Positions 24,393 through 32,992 of a DNA stretch of 39,723 nt are shown piece after piece. Positions within the stretch are counted from its first letter, which is position 1. Each line of letters opens with the position of its first letter. This DNA comes from a virus, in IMG/VR virus record IMGVR_UViG_3300033153_005734, positions 1-39,723 of that record; one strand, 5' to 3'. Below the pieces are notes generated by a model. That model was not told where the DNA came from, did not search any database, and saw nothing but the letters and a program-made list of their open reading frames with translations. A program made the position numbers and the translations under genes.

Positions 24393-24842
24393 TTATCCTC
24401 CGATATATTTGTCTACCTTTCTTTTAAAAGGTCTGACTGTTCCGTTTGCTATATCTTCAAAGGAAAGTCGTATAAAACTCCCTTCGTCCTTATAGTATTT
24501 TTGTTTAACGTCTTCTCTCAACGAGAGGTTGACGCATTTGGCGGTTAAACCATTTGTTTCTACTACTTGGATGAAATCGCCCCTTGAGAGATTCTTAAAA
24601 AATGTTGTCATTTTATTTTCTTCTTTAACAAAGACTGCTTTATCACGACGAGAAACGGCTAATGGTTTTGTAAAAACCTTACCGTCAAATGAGATATTCC
24701 TTTTGTCTTTTGGAATACTGCTGTCTGGGTAGACAGACTTAACTATTTCAAAGATCTGATCTTTCTCGAAGCGAGGGAACTTTTCTTTAAGTTCCTCCAA
24801 TAATGAATTTATCGTATATACTGAACGATTATGTCTATCCAC
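24393..24842 (-). CDS. Hypothetical protein of the head module (GTG start)
   Basis: 149 residues (MDRHNRSVYTINSLLEELKE...). It starts with GTG preceded by AGAGG at good spacing. The N-terminal half is helical; the C-terminal half has strands and positive charge (GDFIQVVETNGLTAKCVNLS, RPFKRKVDKYIGG). It ends two bases before the acidic core gene, so the two are co-transcribed. It lies directly after the portal gene. Function unknown. Confidence 0.55.
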   Translation of the reverse strand: MDRHNRSVYTINSLLEELKEKFPRFEKDQIFEIVKSVYPDSSIPKDKRNISFDGKVFTKPLAVSRRDKAVFVKEENKMTTFFKNLSRGDFIQVVETNGLTAKCVNLSLREDVKQKYYKDEGSFIRLSFEDIANGTVRPFKRKVDKYIGG

Positions 24843-24865
24843 TTCACTTCCTCTTTATCTTTCCA

Positions 24866-26833
24866 TTAGCCTAAAACTATTGTCTTAGTTCTATATTTTG
24901 TTTCGTCTTTGTCTTTATCTTTATAGGACTCATAAATCTCTACACTTGCAGATTCACCATTGTCAAATTTAATTCCACCAAACTCATTTATTATAAATTG
25001 TCTTCTTATATTATTAGTCTTTGGTATAATTTCTTTATCATCAAAAATATCTACTATGTCTTCTACTATCTGATTCCATTCGCCAACACTCTCTATAGGT
25101 TTAACCTTATTCTTCTCATTAATATGTCTAATGATCTTAAAGAAATCTTTTTGATTCTCTAAAATAAACTCTTTACCTAATAAAGTCATCATCGTACTAG
25201 CTGCCAATTCTTCTGGTGTTGTTCCAGCTGGTGGAACCGCTCCTGCCTCACCTTCTGGTGGAGCAACTCCTGCTTCTCCAGGCACTGGTTGCTCTAATCC
25301 AGGAACTTCTTCCTCTCCAGGAAGAGGACCTTCAGCACCAGTTCCAGGAACTCCTGTAGCTCCAGGTACATCTTCTCCTGGTGGTGCGTTTTGTGCTTCT
25401 ATTCTTCTATATAATTCTATATCAGCAATCTCTGCATCAGATAGCTTAAGAATATTCTTAAGCATCCATTGATTACTAAAGATATTAAGTTGTTGTATTG
25501 ATGCTAATAGGTTCATCTTTTGACCCATTAAATCTATCTCTGTTATTTCTTTTATATTTGAAGGAGGAGTAAGCTCAATTTCATACTCATTAAGTTGTTC
25601 TTTCTTATATCCAGCAAAGAACAATTCTAATGCTGCTAACTTATTTAACCCTTTGATTACTTGTGATTGAACACGTTCAATAAAACGTGAGAACTTGATA
25701 TCTAATTGACTTAAACTTCCTCTACTTCTATCAGCTTCATCACCCATATAAGCAGGTGGAATATTCATTGTTCTTAAAATCTTATCCCTAAAGTATTTCA
25801 TATCATCAATGTTATGTAATGCTTCGCCACCTTGTAATGTTTCAATCTTTGTTCCTTGTTGTCCTTCTCTTACAGGAACAAATATATCATTAGTAATAGA
25901 TAACATACGAGATTTCTTATTTATATTACCATTCTCATCTATAAAAGAACTTGTTCTATATGAGTTCTTTACTTTTTCTAAGAAACGTTTTGCTTCTATT
26001 TTGTTTAAGTTACCTACATCAATATAGAATACTCTACGTTCAGGTGCTCTTGATAATCTATATACAATCATTACATCTTCTAAAAGATTTAGTCTTCTAT
26101 ATGTTTTTAATCCAGAATAAAGTAAACTAGCTCCATAAGGTGAGAACTGTTTATTCTCTAGTTTAAAGTGAATGATTTGCCAAGGTTGAAGTTTATAAAG
26201 AACTTCTTTACCACTTTCAACTTCATACCCATATTTTCTTGTGTCTTTATGCTCTGGTGCTGGTACTTGTGATTTATATGTATAATAAGATAATCTACCA
26301 TTCTCTTCTAATCTATCTACCTTCTCTGGTTCTAAATATCTAATGAAAATAACATTCTTAGGATTCTTATAATCATTAACTACTACTTCATAAAAGTTAT
26401 CACCCATCTTACAAGTTTCAAAAAGAATAGACCAAAGCTCATTATTCATATCAAGTTTATCCATAAATAATTCAGTCAATAAGTTCTTTACTTCTTCATC
26501 ATCAGAGTAAATCTTTATTGCATTACCTTCTGGATTTGTTTGTGAACTATCATCAGCAACAATCTCTAATCCTCTATGAATAAACTCTGATGTATCCATC
26601 TCTCTAAAATATTCATAACGAATCTTTCTTTCTCTAGATTTATCATCTTCATGATCAAATAAACTAAATCCAACCTGACCTATTCCATCATCAGTAATAT
26701 ATATTTCACCTTTCTTTGGTGGATTTTCTGATTTTAAATCAGCCTTTAAATCATCTATTTGATTAAGTTTTGCTTGTATTGCTTCTGGTTGTCCAGGTTT
26801 TACTATAACTTCTTTTCCATTAATTAATGGCAT
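24866..26833 (-). CDS. Portal protein, gp20-like
   Basis: 655 residues. Blocks typical of T4-type portals are REMDTSEFIHRGLEIVADDS, LYSGLKTYRRLNLLEDVMIV, YRLSRAPERRVFYIDVGNLN, DDMKYFRDKILRTMNIPPAY and GDEADRSRGSLSQLDIKFSR. The portal forms the dodecameric ring through which DNA is packaged, and starts prohead assembly. Residues about 485-543 are a Pro/Gly/Glu-rich low-complexity insert, followed by a 110-residue C-terminal domain not seen in T4. It lies after the terminase gene and before the core genes, as in T4. Confidence 0.9.
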   Translation of the reverse strand: MPLINGKEVIVKPGQPEAIQAKLNQIDDLKADLKSENPPKKGEIYITDDGIGQVGFSLFDHEDDKSRERKIRYEYFREMDTSEFIHRGLEIVADDSSQTNPEGNAIKIYSDDEEVKNLLTELFMDKLDMNNELWSILFETCKMGDNFYEVVVNDYKNPKNVIFIRYLEPEKVDRLEENGRLSYYTYKSQVPAPEHKDTRKYGYEVESGKEVLYKLQPWQIIHFKLENKQFSPYGASLLYSGLKTYRRLNLLEDVMIVYRLSRAPERRVFYIDVGNLNKIEAKRFLEKVKNSYRTSSFIDENGNINKKSRMLSITNDIFVPVREGQQGTKIETLQGGEALHNIDDMKYFRDKILRTMNIPPAYMGDEADRSRGSLSQLDIKFSRFIERVQSQVIKGLNKLAALELFFAGYKKEQLNEYEIELTPPSNIKEITEIDLMGQKMNLLASIQQLNIFSNQWMLKNILKLSDAEIADIELYRRIEAQNAPPGEDVPGATGVPGTGAEGPLPGEEEVPGLEQPVPGEAGVAPPEGEAGAVPPAGTTPEELAASTMMTLLGKEFILENQKDFFKIIRHINEKNKVKPIESVGEWNQIVEDIVDIFDDKEIIPKTNNIRRQFIINEFGGIKFDNGESASVEIYESYKDKDKDETKYRTKTIVLG

Positions 26834-26836
26834 CTC

Positions 26837-27481
26837 TTACTCCTTTCGATCCTTTTCTTTTAAGTAACTCGTTTTATCTAAATATTCCCATATCCAATCT
26901 GTATCTTCATTAGCTTCAATAAACTCAGCTAAATCATGTGTATCATAATATTTGATTTGAACCTTTTGTCCTGGTTTCATCTCATCTGTATCACCATACA
27001 TATAGTTCTTATTAGTATATTTATATGGAACTTTAATCTTAGGTAATATTTGTTTATGTGATGTATTACCTGAGAATACATAAAACTTCTTTTTCTTTCC
27101 ATCTATAGCATATCTTAAATATCCACTAGTAGTATTTACTAACTTAGTTATTTCAGATTGAGATGGATTAACAAACACTTCATATATATTACCTAAATCA
27201 CTTTTTACTGTATCCAACCATTCCTCTTTTAACTTCTTACCAGATATTCTTTGTATTACTTTTTCCGCAGTGTTATATCTCTTATCTATGTTGCGATTAA
27301 CCGCATTGCCTACTCTTTTTTTATGACTTCTCTCAATCTTACCACCTCTAGCTAAAGGGGTATCTCTTTTCCTTCTTAACCTTTCTATACGATCCATTTG
27401 ACTTGTATCAATGTCATCTTTACCGTGATATTTTATCATTTTCTTTTTGAGTTTTCTAGTTTTCTTACTGTAGTATTTCAT
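26837..27481 (-). CDS. Basic protein with a YEVFVNPS domain
   Basis: 214 residues. The first 90 are very basic (MKYYSKKTRKLKKKMIKYHG, RIERLRRKRDTPLARGGKIE). The second half (NIYEVFVNPSQSEITKLV, then YLRYAIDGKKKKFYVFSGNT) resembles a small domain I have seen in many phage and bacterial proteins of unknown function. A C-terminal strand-helix part follows. It lies between terminase and portal and overlaps the upstream gene by 17 bases. Possibly a head or DNA-binding protein; role unknown. Confidence 0.55.
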   Translation of the reverse strand: MKYYSKKTRKLKKKMIKYHGKDDIDTSQMDRIERLRRKRDTPLARGGKIERSHKKRVGNAVNRNIDKRYNTAEKVIQRISGKKLKEEWLDTVKSDLGNIYEVFVNPSQSEITKLVNTTSGYLRYAIDGKKKKFYVFSGNTSHKQILPKIKVPYKYTNKNYMYGDTDEMKPGQKVQIKYYDTHDLAEFIEANEDTDWIWEYLDKTSYLKEKDRKE

Positions 27482-27812
27482 TCATAAAACTCTCTAATGT
27501 CATTTTCTTCTTAGGTAATCTAGTTGCTGTCTTTTTTATTTCTTTAGTTGCTTTTTTCACATCTTCAACATTCTTTGAAAGGATTTTATCTTCTAACTCT
27601 TGGCGAACTTTCATTTGAATTGGATTGCCTTTTATGTTATCAAGACCTACGCTTACATAAATAGTTTCATCATTGCCAATAAAATCAATATAATATTTAT
27701 GCCCTTTATATTCAACTTTAAATAATGTAGAACCTCTGCCAGCTATTAATGCATCTACTACTTCTAAGCCAGAGACAGCTTTCATTTTCTTTTTAAGTTC
27801 TTTTAATGTCAC
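27465..27812 (-). CDS. Small protein ending in the KKKMxLE tag
   Basis: 115 residues. Residues 1-80 form a small alpha/beta domain (GLEVVDALIAGRGSTLFKVE, YYIDFIGNDETIYVSVGLDN). A linker KKATKEIKKTATRLPKKK precedes the C-terminal MTLESFMNEILQ. The linker and tag match internal sequence of the 9055-10179 protein (DATKEIKDTATKLPKKKM) and the C terminus of the 10176-10385 protein. It overlaps both neighbours (4 bases with the terminase gene). Function unknown. Confidence 0.55.
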   Translation of the reverse strand: MTLKELKKKMKAVSGLEVVDALIAGRGSTLFKVEYKGHKYYIDFIGNDETIYVSVGLDNIKGNPIQMKVRQELEDKILSKNVEDVKKATKEIKKTATRLPKKKMTLESFMNEILQ

Positions 27813-29680
27813 TTACTAACCATCCAGTTATATTGTTCAGAGGACATTCCGTGTCTATTTTGAATTATATCCGTATCCTCTTCTTCACCAAAGAATACAT
27901 CAAAGACATCATCATTTCCTCCACCTTTATCTTTACTATCATATTCTATAATATTTCCATTGTCTTGTATTAGAAAGGATTCACCCGCATCTTCTACTTT
28001 ATTACGTAGATATACTGCTAATGCCATAGCAATCAAAGCATCATCATGTGCTCCACTTGCATGATCAGGCTTAGTTCCATCCCATATCCAAGTAGTCATC
28101 TCATAATGTAATCGTTTAGAATAAACTTTAAACTCATCCCATAACTCATCTACTAAGAACCAGTCTATTAGTTCATTAGTTAATAACTTACGTGTCTTAC
28201 CATCAGTAATCCATCCAGTCATACGGGATATATTATTCTTTGTTTTCATTTGTTTAAATACATTAGCATATGGCTCATAATCATCATAATAAACTTCATT
28301 AAATACTGCTTCGCCAATACCATTACATTCTATTACTACAAATGCTTGATTATAATATTGTGCTATTTGTTTAATAAATCTACCAAATAACTTAGTAGAA
28401 ATAAATCCTTTATATTCTGCTACTTGTTCATAAGATTCAACATCCATTACTTGAAGAGAACTTGAGTCTTTTCCTGTTCCTGTACTAACATCAGCTCCTA
28501 TTATATATCTATGTTTAGGGATAGGAAATTTCCATACCCATAAATTATCTATATTATTATTACCAAGTTTATTCTTACTAATAGGTTCTTTAACATCAAC
28601 ATTAACTCTCTTAAGAATTTCTTCATTAAATACTGAATGCTCTCCTACTATAAAACTATGTAATACTTCTTGCTTATAAAGAACTTCTTGTAAATCATCC
28701 ATTTGCTTTTTAAGCCAAGGATTATCTCTCCAACCTTCTGATGCTATTGGATCAAATAAAAATTTATATTTAGATTTTATTATCTCACTCTTATAATAAC
28801 CATCTGTTATTGCTTCTAATAACTTCTCATTATATCCTTTTTGTGGACCAGGAACATACGCTGTATCTGGTACTTCCCACCAATCAATAGATATAAGTTT
28901 TGTATCATCTTCTAATCCAGACTTTGCTGATACTACTTGTTCGTGATAATAAGCTCCAGGACCGGCTACTCCATTAGGGGTAGAGATTATTATGAACTGA
29001 CCACCTGTTCTACCAAGTGTTGGTTGAGCAGCAGCAACGATTCCACGAACCATTGTTTCAGATTGATAATGAGCGGCTTCATCAAGAACTAAAAGTGAAA
29101 GTGAATCTGAACGTCCAGCATTTTTTGATTGACTCTCAGAAAGAACTTTTGAACCATTTGTAAATTCTAAAACTTGTAAGTTATTTCTTTTAATAGGAGT
29201 CTTTAAAAACTCAGGCATTCTCTTCATAGTCGCATCCATTTTAGATACAAATACTTGTGCCTTAAGTTGTTTCAATGATACTACATCTATTGATTCAGCA
29301 TCATGAAAGTTAGCTCTCCATAAACAATAAAGAGAAGTAACAGTAGACATTCCACATTGTCTTGTTTTTTCCACTACCATCTTCTGATAATATAATAACT
29401 CTTTTAATGCCTCTTCTTGGAAGTAATATAGTTTAAATGGTATAATACCCTTACCAGGAAAGTCTATCCATGCATATCTTTTAATAAAGTATAATGGTGA
29501 ACTCTTACATAAGAACCACTCTACACCTGTATCTACTTGTTCTGTCTTACCATTATTATATGTTGTCACTATTATTTGTTCAGACATATGATCTATTGCG
29601 TCAATTAACGTTACTTTTATATCATAATCTTTGATTTTGTTCTGTATACTGTCTAGGAAGTCGCTTGTTGATTGTTTCAT
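27809..29680 (-). CDS. Terminase large subunit, gp17-like
   Basis: 623 residues. The ATPase part has a Walker A-type loop in VEKTRQCGMSTVTSL (103-117), slightly non-canonical with Met where Lys is usual, and Walker B LSLLVLDE (194-201). The nuclease part has the expected acids: D397 in YIIGADVSTG, E451 in VVIECNGIG, and D546/D547 in GAHDDALIAMAL. The large terminase pumps DNA through the portal and cuts the concatemer. It is the first gene of the leftward head series, with only a weak AAGG site upstream. Confidence 0.92.
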   Translation of the reverse strand: MKQSTSDFLDSIQNKIKDYDIKVTLIDAIDHMSEQIIVTTYNNGKTEQVDTGVEWFLCKSSPLYFIKRYAWIDFPGKGIIPFKLYYFQEEALKELLYYQKMVVEKTRQCGMSTVTSLYCLWRANFHDAESIDVVSLKQLKAQVFVSKMDATMKRMPEFLKTPIKRNNLQVLEFTNGSKVLSESQSKNAGRSDSLSLLVLDEAAHYQSETMVRGIVAAAQPTLGRTGGQFIIISTPNGVAGPGAYYHEQVVSAKSGLEDDTKLISIDWWEVPDTAYVPGPQKGYNEKLLEAITDGYYKSEIIKSKYKFLFDPIASEGWRDNPWLKKQMDDLQEVLYKQEVLHSFIVGEHSVFNEEILKRVNVDVKEPISKNKLGNNNIDNLWVWKFPIPKHRYIIGADVSTGTGKDSSSLQVMDVESYEQVAEYKGFISTKLFGRFIKQIAQYYNQAFVVIECNGIGEAVFNEVYYDDYEPYANVFKQMKTKNNISRMTGWITDGKTRKLLTNELIDWFLVDELWDEFKVYSKRLHYEMTTWIWDGTKPDHASGAHDDALIAMALAVYLRNKVEDAGESFLIQDNGNIIEYDSKDKGGGNDDVFDVFFGEEEDTDIIQNRHGMSSEQYNWMVSK

Positions 29681-29692
29681 TGTATAGTTACC

Positions 29693-29721
29693 TTGCCAAA
29701 AAATAAAATATGGTTTATAAT
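29693..29721 (+). promoter_or_regulatory. Sigma70-type promoter, LGK pair
   Basis: TTGCCA (29693-29698), a 17-base spacer and TATAAT (29716-29721), seven bases before the ATG at 29729. As at 13039, the transcript should be leaderless or nearly so. It faces away from the terminase gene. Confidence 0.7.
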
Positions 29722-29728
29722 TATATAT

Positions 29729-29971
29729 ATGAATGTAACTGAAACCAATTCTAAATTATGGCTGTTGGGAAATTTTTTCCTTGATGATTGTTTTACATAT
29801 GGATATGAACAGTTTTCCCTTTATGATAAAGTCATTCAGAGTATTGATATTGCGTTTGATGTGGATAATGTTAATATAAATATAACAGGTGATAGAAGAC
29901 CTTGGCAATATCAACATCCTATATTTATAAAAGGTCATTTTATCGCTATGTATGGAACTGATGAACAATAA
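29729..29971 (+). CDS. LGK family micro-protein 10
   Basis: 80 residues, MNVTETNSKLWLLGNFFLDD; the start at 29729 is chosen because the -10 box lies just upstream, which rules out the ATG at 29672. The body is strand-rich and acidic (VIQSIDIAFDVDNVNINITG). It is the first of two overlapping LGK genes embedded on the plus strand between minus-strand terminase genes. Function unknown. Confidence 0.6.
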   Translation: MNVTETNSKLWLLGNFFLDDCFTYGYEQFSLYDKVIQSIDIAFDVDNVNINITGDRRPWQYQHPIFIKGHFIAMYGTDEQ

Positions 29972-30302
29972 ACTTTGGTTATTAGGTAAAGTATTTATAC
30001 ATCATGGATATCAAGTATCTATCTTTGATCCTAATAAAAGAAAACTCTTTCCTGAAGATAGTTTAGGGGAAATGATTTTAAAGTTTTTACCTGATCTCTA
30101 TACTCTTGAAATATGGTCTACTTCTGATGAAAGCCTATTTGATTTTGATAATGGAGATAATTCTTTAATAGCTTGTATTAATTCAGAAAATGGGTCTGAT
30201 AATGGTAATGGAAGAAGTGGAGTTTATTCTTTTAAAAATGATTCTATTGTCTTTAATCTGATCCGTCATCTCTCAGATCAGCGGCAAGTCGGATATCATT
30301 AA
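29961..30302 (+). CDS. LGK family micro-protein 11
   Basis: 113 residues, MNNKLWLLGKVFIHHGYQ. Its ATG at 29961 lies in ATGAACAATAA, which contains the stop of the preceding gene; the ATG three codons earlier is less likely. The body contains DESLFDFDNGDNSLIACINS and a polar Asn/Gly stretch. Its last 50 bases run into the 3' end of the opposite-strand gene at 30253, a convergent overlap. The first 15 residues resemble LGK protein 10 (KLWLLG), so this pair is a recent duplication of the leader. Function unknown. Confidence 0.55.
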   Translation: MNNKLWLLGKVFIHHGYQVSIFDPNKRKLFPEDSLGEMILKFLPDLYTLEIWSTSDESLFDFDNGDNSLIACINSENGSDNGNGRSGVYSFKNDSIVFNLIRHLSDQRQVGYH

Positions 30303-30684
30303 CATCAAAGCCAGCTTTTTTAGCAGGAGTAGCACCTAAAAATATACCTACGTTACCACCACGTTCTTCTGCCCGAGCTTTAACTTTAAGTAGTTCTATT
30401 ATATTCTTACTTGCTTCTATTTTAAGTTCTAATGATTTAGTTAATGCTTCTTTAGATGCTGTGGTATGATCTTGATTCATAGCTAAACTAGCATAGAAGA
30501 GATCAAAGATTTGATCAGCTTTCTCTCTATCACCTTGAACCATATCAACTAGTTCTTTAGATATTTCATCTTGATCTGTTACATCAAGAGCTTTATTTTC
30601 TTCTGGAACTAAATCACTAGAAGAAACAGTATTATCTATTTCTTCTAGTTCTATTTCACTAATGGCTTTGTCTATATCACTCAT
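30253..30684 (-). CDS. Candidate small terminase subunit
   Basis: 143 residues. An acidic N terminus (SEIELEEIDNTVSSSDLVPE) is followed by a helical core (REKADQIFDLFYASLAMN, then SLELKIEASKNIIELLKVKA) and a tail (VGIFLGATPAKKAGFDVNDI). The position just upstream of the large terminase, the size and the helical-hairpin-like core fit T4 gp16, which loads DNA onto gp17. Sequence similarity to gp16 is too low to be sure. It overlaps the convergent LGK gene. Confidence 0.45.
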   Translation of the reverse strand: MSDIDKAISEIELEEIDNTVSSSDLVPEENKALDVTDQDEISKELVDMVQGDREKADQIFDLFYASLAMNQDHTTASKEALTKSLELKIEASKNIIELLKVKARAEERGGNVGIFLGATPAKKAGFDVNDIRLAADLRDDGSD

Positions 30685-30706
30685 TTCTTTTTAACCTTTT
30701 GGTAAA

Positions 30707-31159
30707 TTACTTCAACCGAATACCGAACGGTGGATCTATTTCGATTAACCAGCTTTCGTCGTACTCTACAATAAAAGGGACAGGGGCACCACCTACTGAG
30801 GACCAAAGCATGTTACTATAAACATCTCCTCTCATTGGATTAGCCCAAACAGCACGAACACCAATGTCTACAGTTGGTGATAAAGCCAAACTAACATCTA
30901 CATTATCAAATGTCAGAGTATCAGTAGTACCAATCAGAATAAATGAAGAAATATTCTCTGGATTAGCTATTACTGTAAGTGTAGCTCCTACGTATATCTC
31001 ATACGATACCTCTGCTGCTGGAATTACCGCTGACTGAACATTAGCGGGAGCATCCCATTCTACGTTTACTGTCCCATCTGGATTTGGGAAAGTACGTACC
31101 TGCGCGAAAGCCATTACTGACATAAAAACCATCGCCAAAATCAAAATCAGTTTTTTCAT
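30707..31159 (-). CDS. Secreted protein with a fibronectin-III-like domain
   Basis: 150 residues with a clear Sec signal peptide: MKKLILILAMVFMSVMAFAQ, probable cleavage after AFA. The mature part reads like an FnIII/Ig-like beta sandwich (DGTVNVEWDAPANV, VSYEIYVG, TDTLTFDNVDVS, VDIGVRAVWA). No lipobox. A GGAGT site precedes the ATG. Phage proteins exported this way may act in the periplasm or cell envelope, for example in superinfection exclusion or lysis control, but no specific function can be assigned. Confidence 0.6.
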   Translation of the reverse strand: MKKLILILAMVFMSVMAFAQVRTFPNPDGTVNVEWDAPANVQSAVIPAAEVSYEIYVGATLTVIANPENISSFILIGTTDTLTFDNVDVSLALSPTVDIGVRAVWANPMRGDVYSNMLWSSVGGAPVPFIVEYDESWLIEIDPPFGIRLK

Positions 31160-31173
31160 CTTATTTACTCCTT

Positions 31174-31848
31174 TTATCTTATTCCTTCAAATATCTCGGT
31201 ATTGTATTGACTTAATTCATTAACAAAACCGCGTATTTGATTGTTTTTTATTCCATAAGAACGACCCCAAGTATATAAATCACTTTTACTAATAAACTTC
31301 TTAGTCTTTCTCAAGTAATCTATAATCAATGAAGCTATTCTATTATACTCGTCCCTCTTCTTCCCTAAATAATTCTCATCTATGATCCCGAACAACGTAT
31401 CTTCTAAGTTGTCAAAGAATAGATCGTAATTAATTTCTTGCCTATTTTCCAATGTAGTATTATAATCCTCTATGTTTTGATGGTTTCTATGTTTCTTCTT
31501 TCTATCAGTATAGTTTAATAAACTAATTTTAGCAATGATACTAAAGTAATTAAATGTTGTTCCCTTCTCGGGATTAAACTTCATAAAATTTGTATAGCAC
31601 GCATGAATTCCGTGTTGCATTAAATCATCATAATCTTCAAAGATATAATATCTATATACTATTATGATAGCATTAACTATCTTCTTTATTTCTTTAAGAA
31701 GTTTCCGTTCTAGTTTCCTGTCTGTTATTAATACGTGTTTTATATCATCAGGATGACACGTAGTAACACCTTGATACTCAAAAAGCATTGTTTGAAATTC
31801 TTGTTCGTTAAAGTAGTTTTTTGTTTTTTTAAGTTCTGTTTCTGCCAT
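31174..31848 (-). CDS. Late-transcription sigma factor, gp55-like
   Basis: 224 residues. Residues 70-122 resemble sigma70 region 2: FEDYDDLMQHGIHACYTNFM then KFNPEKGTTFNYFSIIAKIS and LLNYTDRKKKHRN, the part that binds core polymerase and the -10 element. No region 4 is visible, as in T4 gp55. Gp55 directs host RNA polymerase to late promoters, so this protein is probably the switch for the minus-strand virion genes. The ATG overlaps the upstream stop (TAATG). Confidence 0.75.
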   Translation of the reverse strand: MAETELKKTKNYFNEQEFQTMLFEYQGVTTCHPDDIKHVLITDRKLERKLLKEIKKIVNAIIIVYRYYIFEDYDDLMQHGIHACYTNFMKFNPEKGTTFNYFSIIAKISLLNYTDRKKKHRNHQNIEDYNTTLENRQEINYDLFFDNLEDTLFGIIDENYLGKKRDEYNRIASLIIDYLRKTKKFISKSDLYTWGRSYGIKNNQIRGFVNELSQYNTEIFEGIR

Positions 31849-32498
31849 TAGTTCCCAAATAAAGAGTTTCTATAATAAACCAGTTGTTTATTAAATTGTT
31901 CTATATCAAATTCACCAGGAATAATATTATTATCCTTTTTCATTGAGATAGACATTGCTGTACTGCCGCTTTGTTTATTTACTCTAAGGCCAACTGAGTC
32001 AGCTTTTTCTTTTCCATAATCAATGTCTACGAAAATCTTATCACCTTCATTCACTATAGTATCTAAAGGCTTAGCTCCAACACCAGCTACTGATAATATG
32101 ATTTCTTCAACTAACTCATTTATAATAGGTTTTCCACCTTCATTATTATCACTAAGATAGTCCACTAAGTCTTCTAATGTTTGAATATTATCTGCTTCAT
32201 CTGCTGGAACCACCATTTCACCAGCAGCAGAAGTTTTTAATATCTCTTCATTTAAAGTAATGTCCATGTCTATATAAGATTCAGTAGGAGATATAGTAGC
32301 ACCGGCAGCTCCAGTAGTTGCTACATCTGTAGTATCGCCTTCTGGCTCCTCTTCTTCTTCTGGTTCTGCTCTTCTTTCAGGAAAACCTTGTATTAAGATA
32401 TCAGTCTTATAAAATGCTTTAAGACTTTTTTTATTCTTATCCTTATTAGTTTCTGGTTCCTCAGAAAGAATCCCATCTATTATATCAGTAATCTTCAT
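31848..32498 (-). CDS. Hypothetical acidic protein upstream of the late sigma factor
   Basis: 216 residues from the ATG at 32498 (MKITDIIDGILSEEPETNKD), chosen because GAGGGTTAAA precedes it. It has an acidic, Pro/Ala/Thr-rich linker (AEPEEEEEPEGDTTDVATTG) and an ordered C-terminal part (ILSVAGVGAKPLDTIVNEGD, KIFVDIDYGKEKADSVGL). It ends at the sigma factor ATG. In T4 the gene-45/33 functions assist gp55, but nothing here resembles a clamp, so function is unknown. Confidence 0.5.
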   Translation of the reverse strand: MKITDIIDGILSEEPETNKDKNKKSLKAFYKTDILIQGFPERRAEPEEEEEPEGDTTDVATTGAAGATISPTESYIDMDITLNEEILKTSAAGEMVVPADEADNIQTLEDLVDYLSDNNEGGKPIINELVEEIILSVAGVGAKPLDTIVNEGDKIFVDIDYGKEKADSVGLRVNKQSGSTAMSISMKKDNNIIPGEFDIEQFNKQLVYYRNSLFGN

Positions 32499-32499
32499 T

Positions 32500-32706
32500 T
32501 TAACCCTCTTCAAGTATAGTTTCAGCTATGTCTGTTATATTATTTATAAAAAGGATTAAGTTTTTCAAGTCAGGGAAAATAAACCCTGTCTTACCAGGAT
32601 CTCCTACTTCATAAACTTCAACATAACCGTCTTCGGCAAAGAATAGTTCATAATCCTTTCCCTTAATGGAGAATGTGTGTGTTCCATCTTTTACTTTGCT
32701 TACCAT
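32500..32706 (-). CDS. Small hypothetical protein behind a strong hairpin
   Basis: 68 residues: MVSKVKDGTHTFSIKGKDYE then LFFAEDGYVEVYEVGD, a small beta domain, and a helical end (NLILFINNITDIAETILEE). The likely ribosome-binding site (AAGGG) lies in the 3' arm of the hairpin at 32713-32777, so translation may be regulated by that structure. No family recognised. Confidence 0.55.
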   Translation of the reverse strand: MVSKVKDGTHTFSIKGKDYELFFAEDGYVEVYEVGDPGKTGFIFPDLKNLILFINNITDIAETILEEG

Positions 32707-32712
32707 ATTAAA

Positions 32713-32777
32713 AACCCTTACAGATGTAAATTGGCAAGAAAGAACTCCTTACCTCTATCTTTACATATATAAGGGTT
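32713..32777 (-). promoter_or_regulatory. Long hairpin sequestering the ribosome-binding site
   Basis: Minus strand: AACCCTTA pairs with TAAGGGTT, TGTAAA with TTTACA and GGTAAG with CTTGCC, nested around a nine-base loop, with TTTTT just after. The 3' arm holds the AAGGG in front of the ATG at 32706. It could act as a terminator for the upstream LGK gene, a translational switch, or both. Confidence 0.6.
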
Positions 32778-32799
32778 GAGAAATGTACATAAATGTAGT

Positions 32800-32988
32800 T
32801 TAATCAATTAATGGTTTTTTAAATTGAAAAGTTGTTGAATTAAAGCGTTGACCTATATCACCGTCATATACGCTATATGAATATAATGCTATACATCCAG
32901 CATCTTCGTCCATTTTAAAAATATGATACGGATATTCATCCAAATATTTACATAAAAAAATCTTTCCTAACGCTGTTAGTTTAGTCAT
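32800..32988 (-). CDS. LGK family micro-protein 12
   Basis: 62 residues from the ATG at 32988: MTKLTALGKIFLCKYLDEY. A TTG four codons earlier lies inside the upstream gene's end and is less likely. The only other minus-strand LGK copy in the window is number 13. The body is strand-rich (GCIALYSYSVYDGD). It lies four bases after the preceding gene and is followed by the hairpin at 32713-32777. Function unknown. Confidence 0.6.
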   Translation of the reverse strand: MTKLTALGKIFLCKYLDEYPYHIFKMDEDAGCIALYSYSVYDGDIGQRFNSTTFQFKKPLID

Positions 32989-32992
32989 AAGT

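Noticed and set aside
32713-32777. tRNA-like gene
   Set aside because: The helices are nested in one stem; there are no D, anticodon and T arms and no T-loop sequence.
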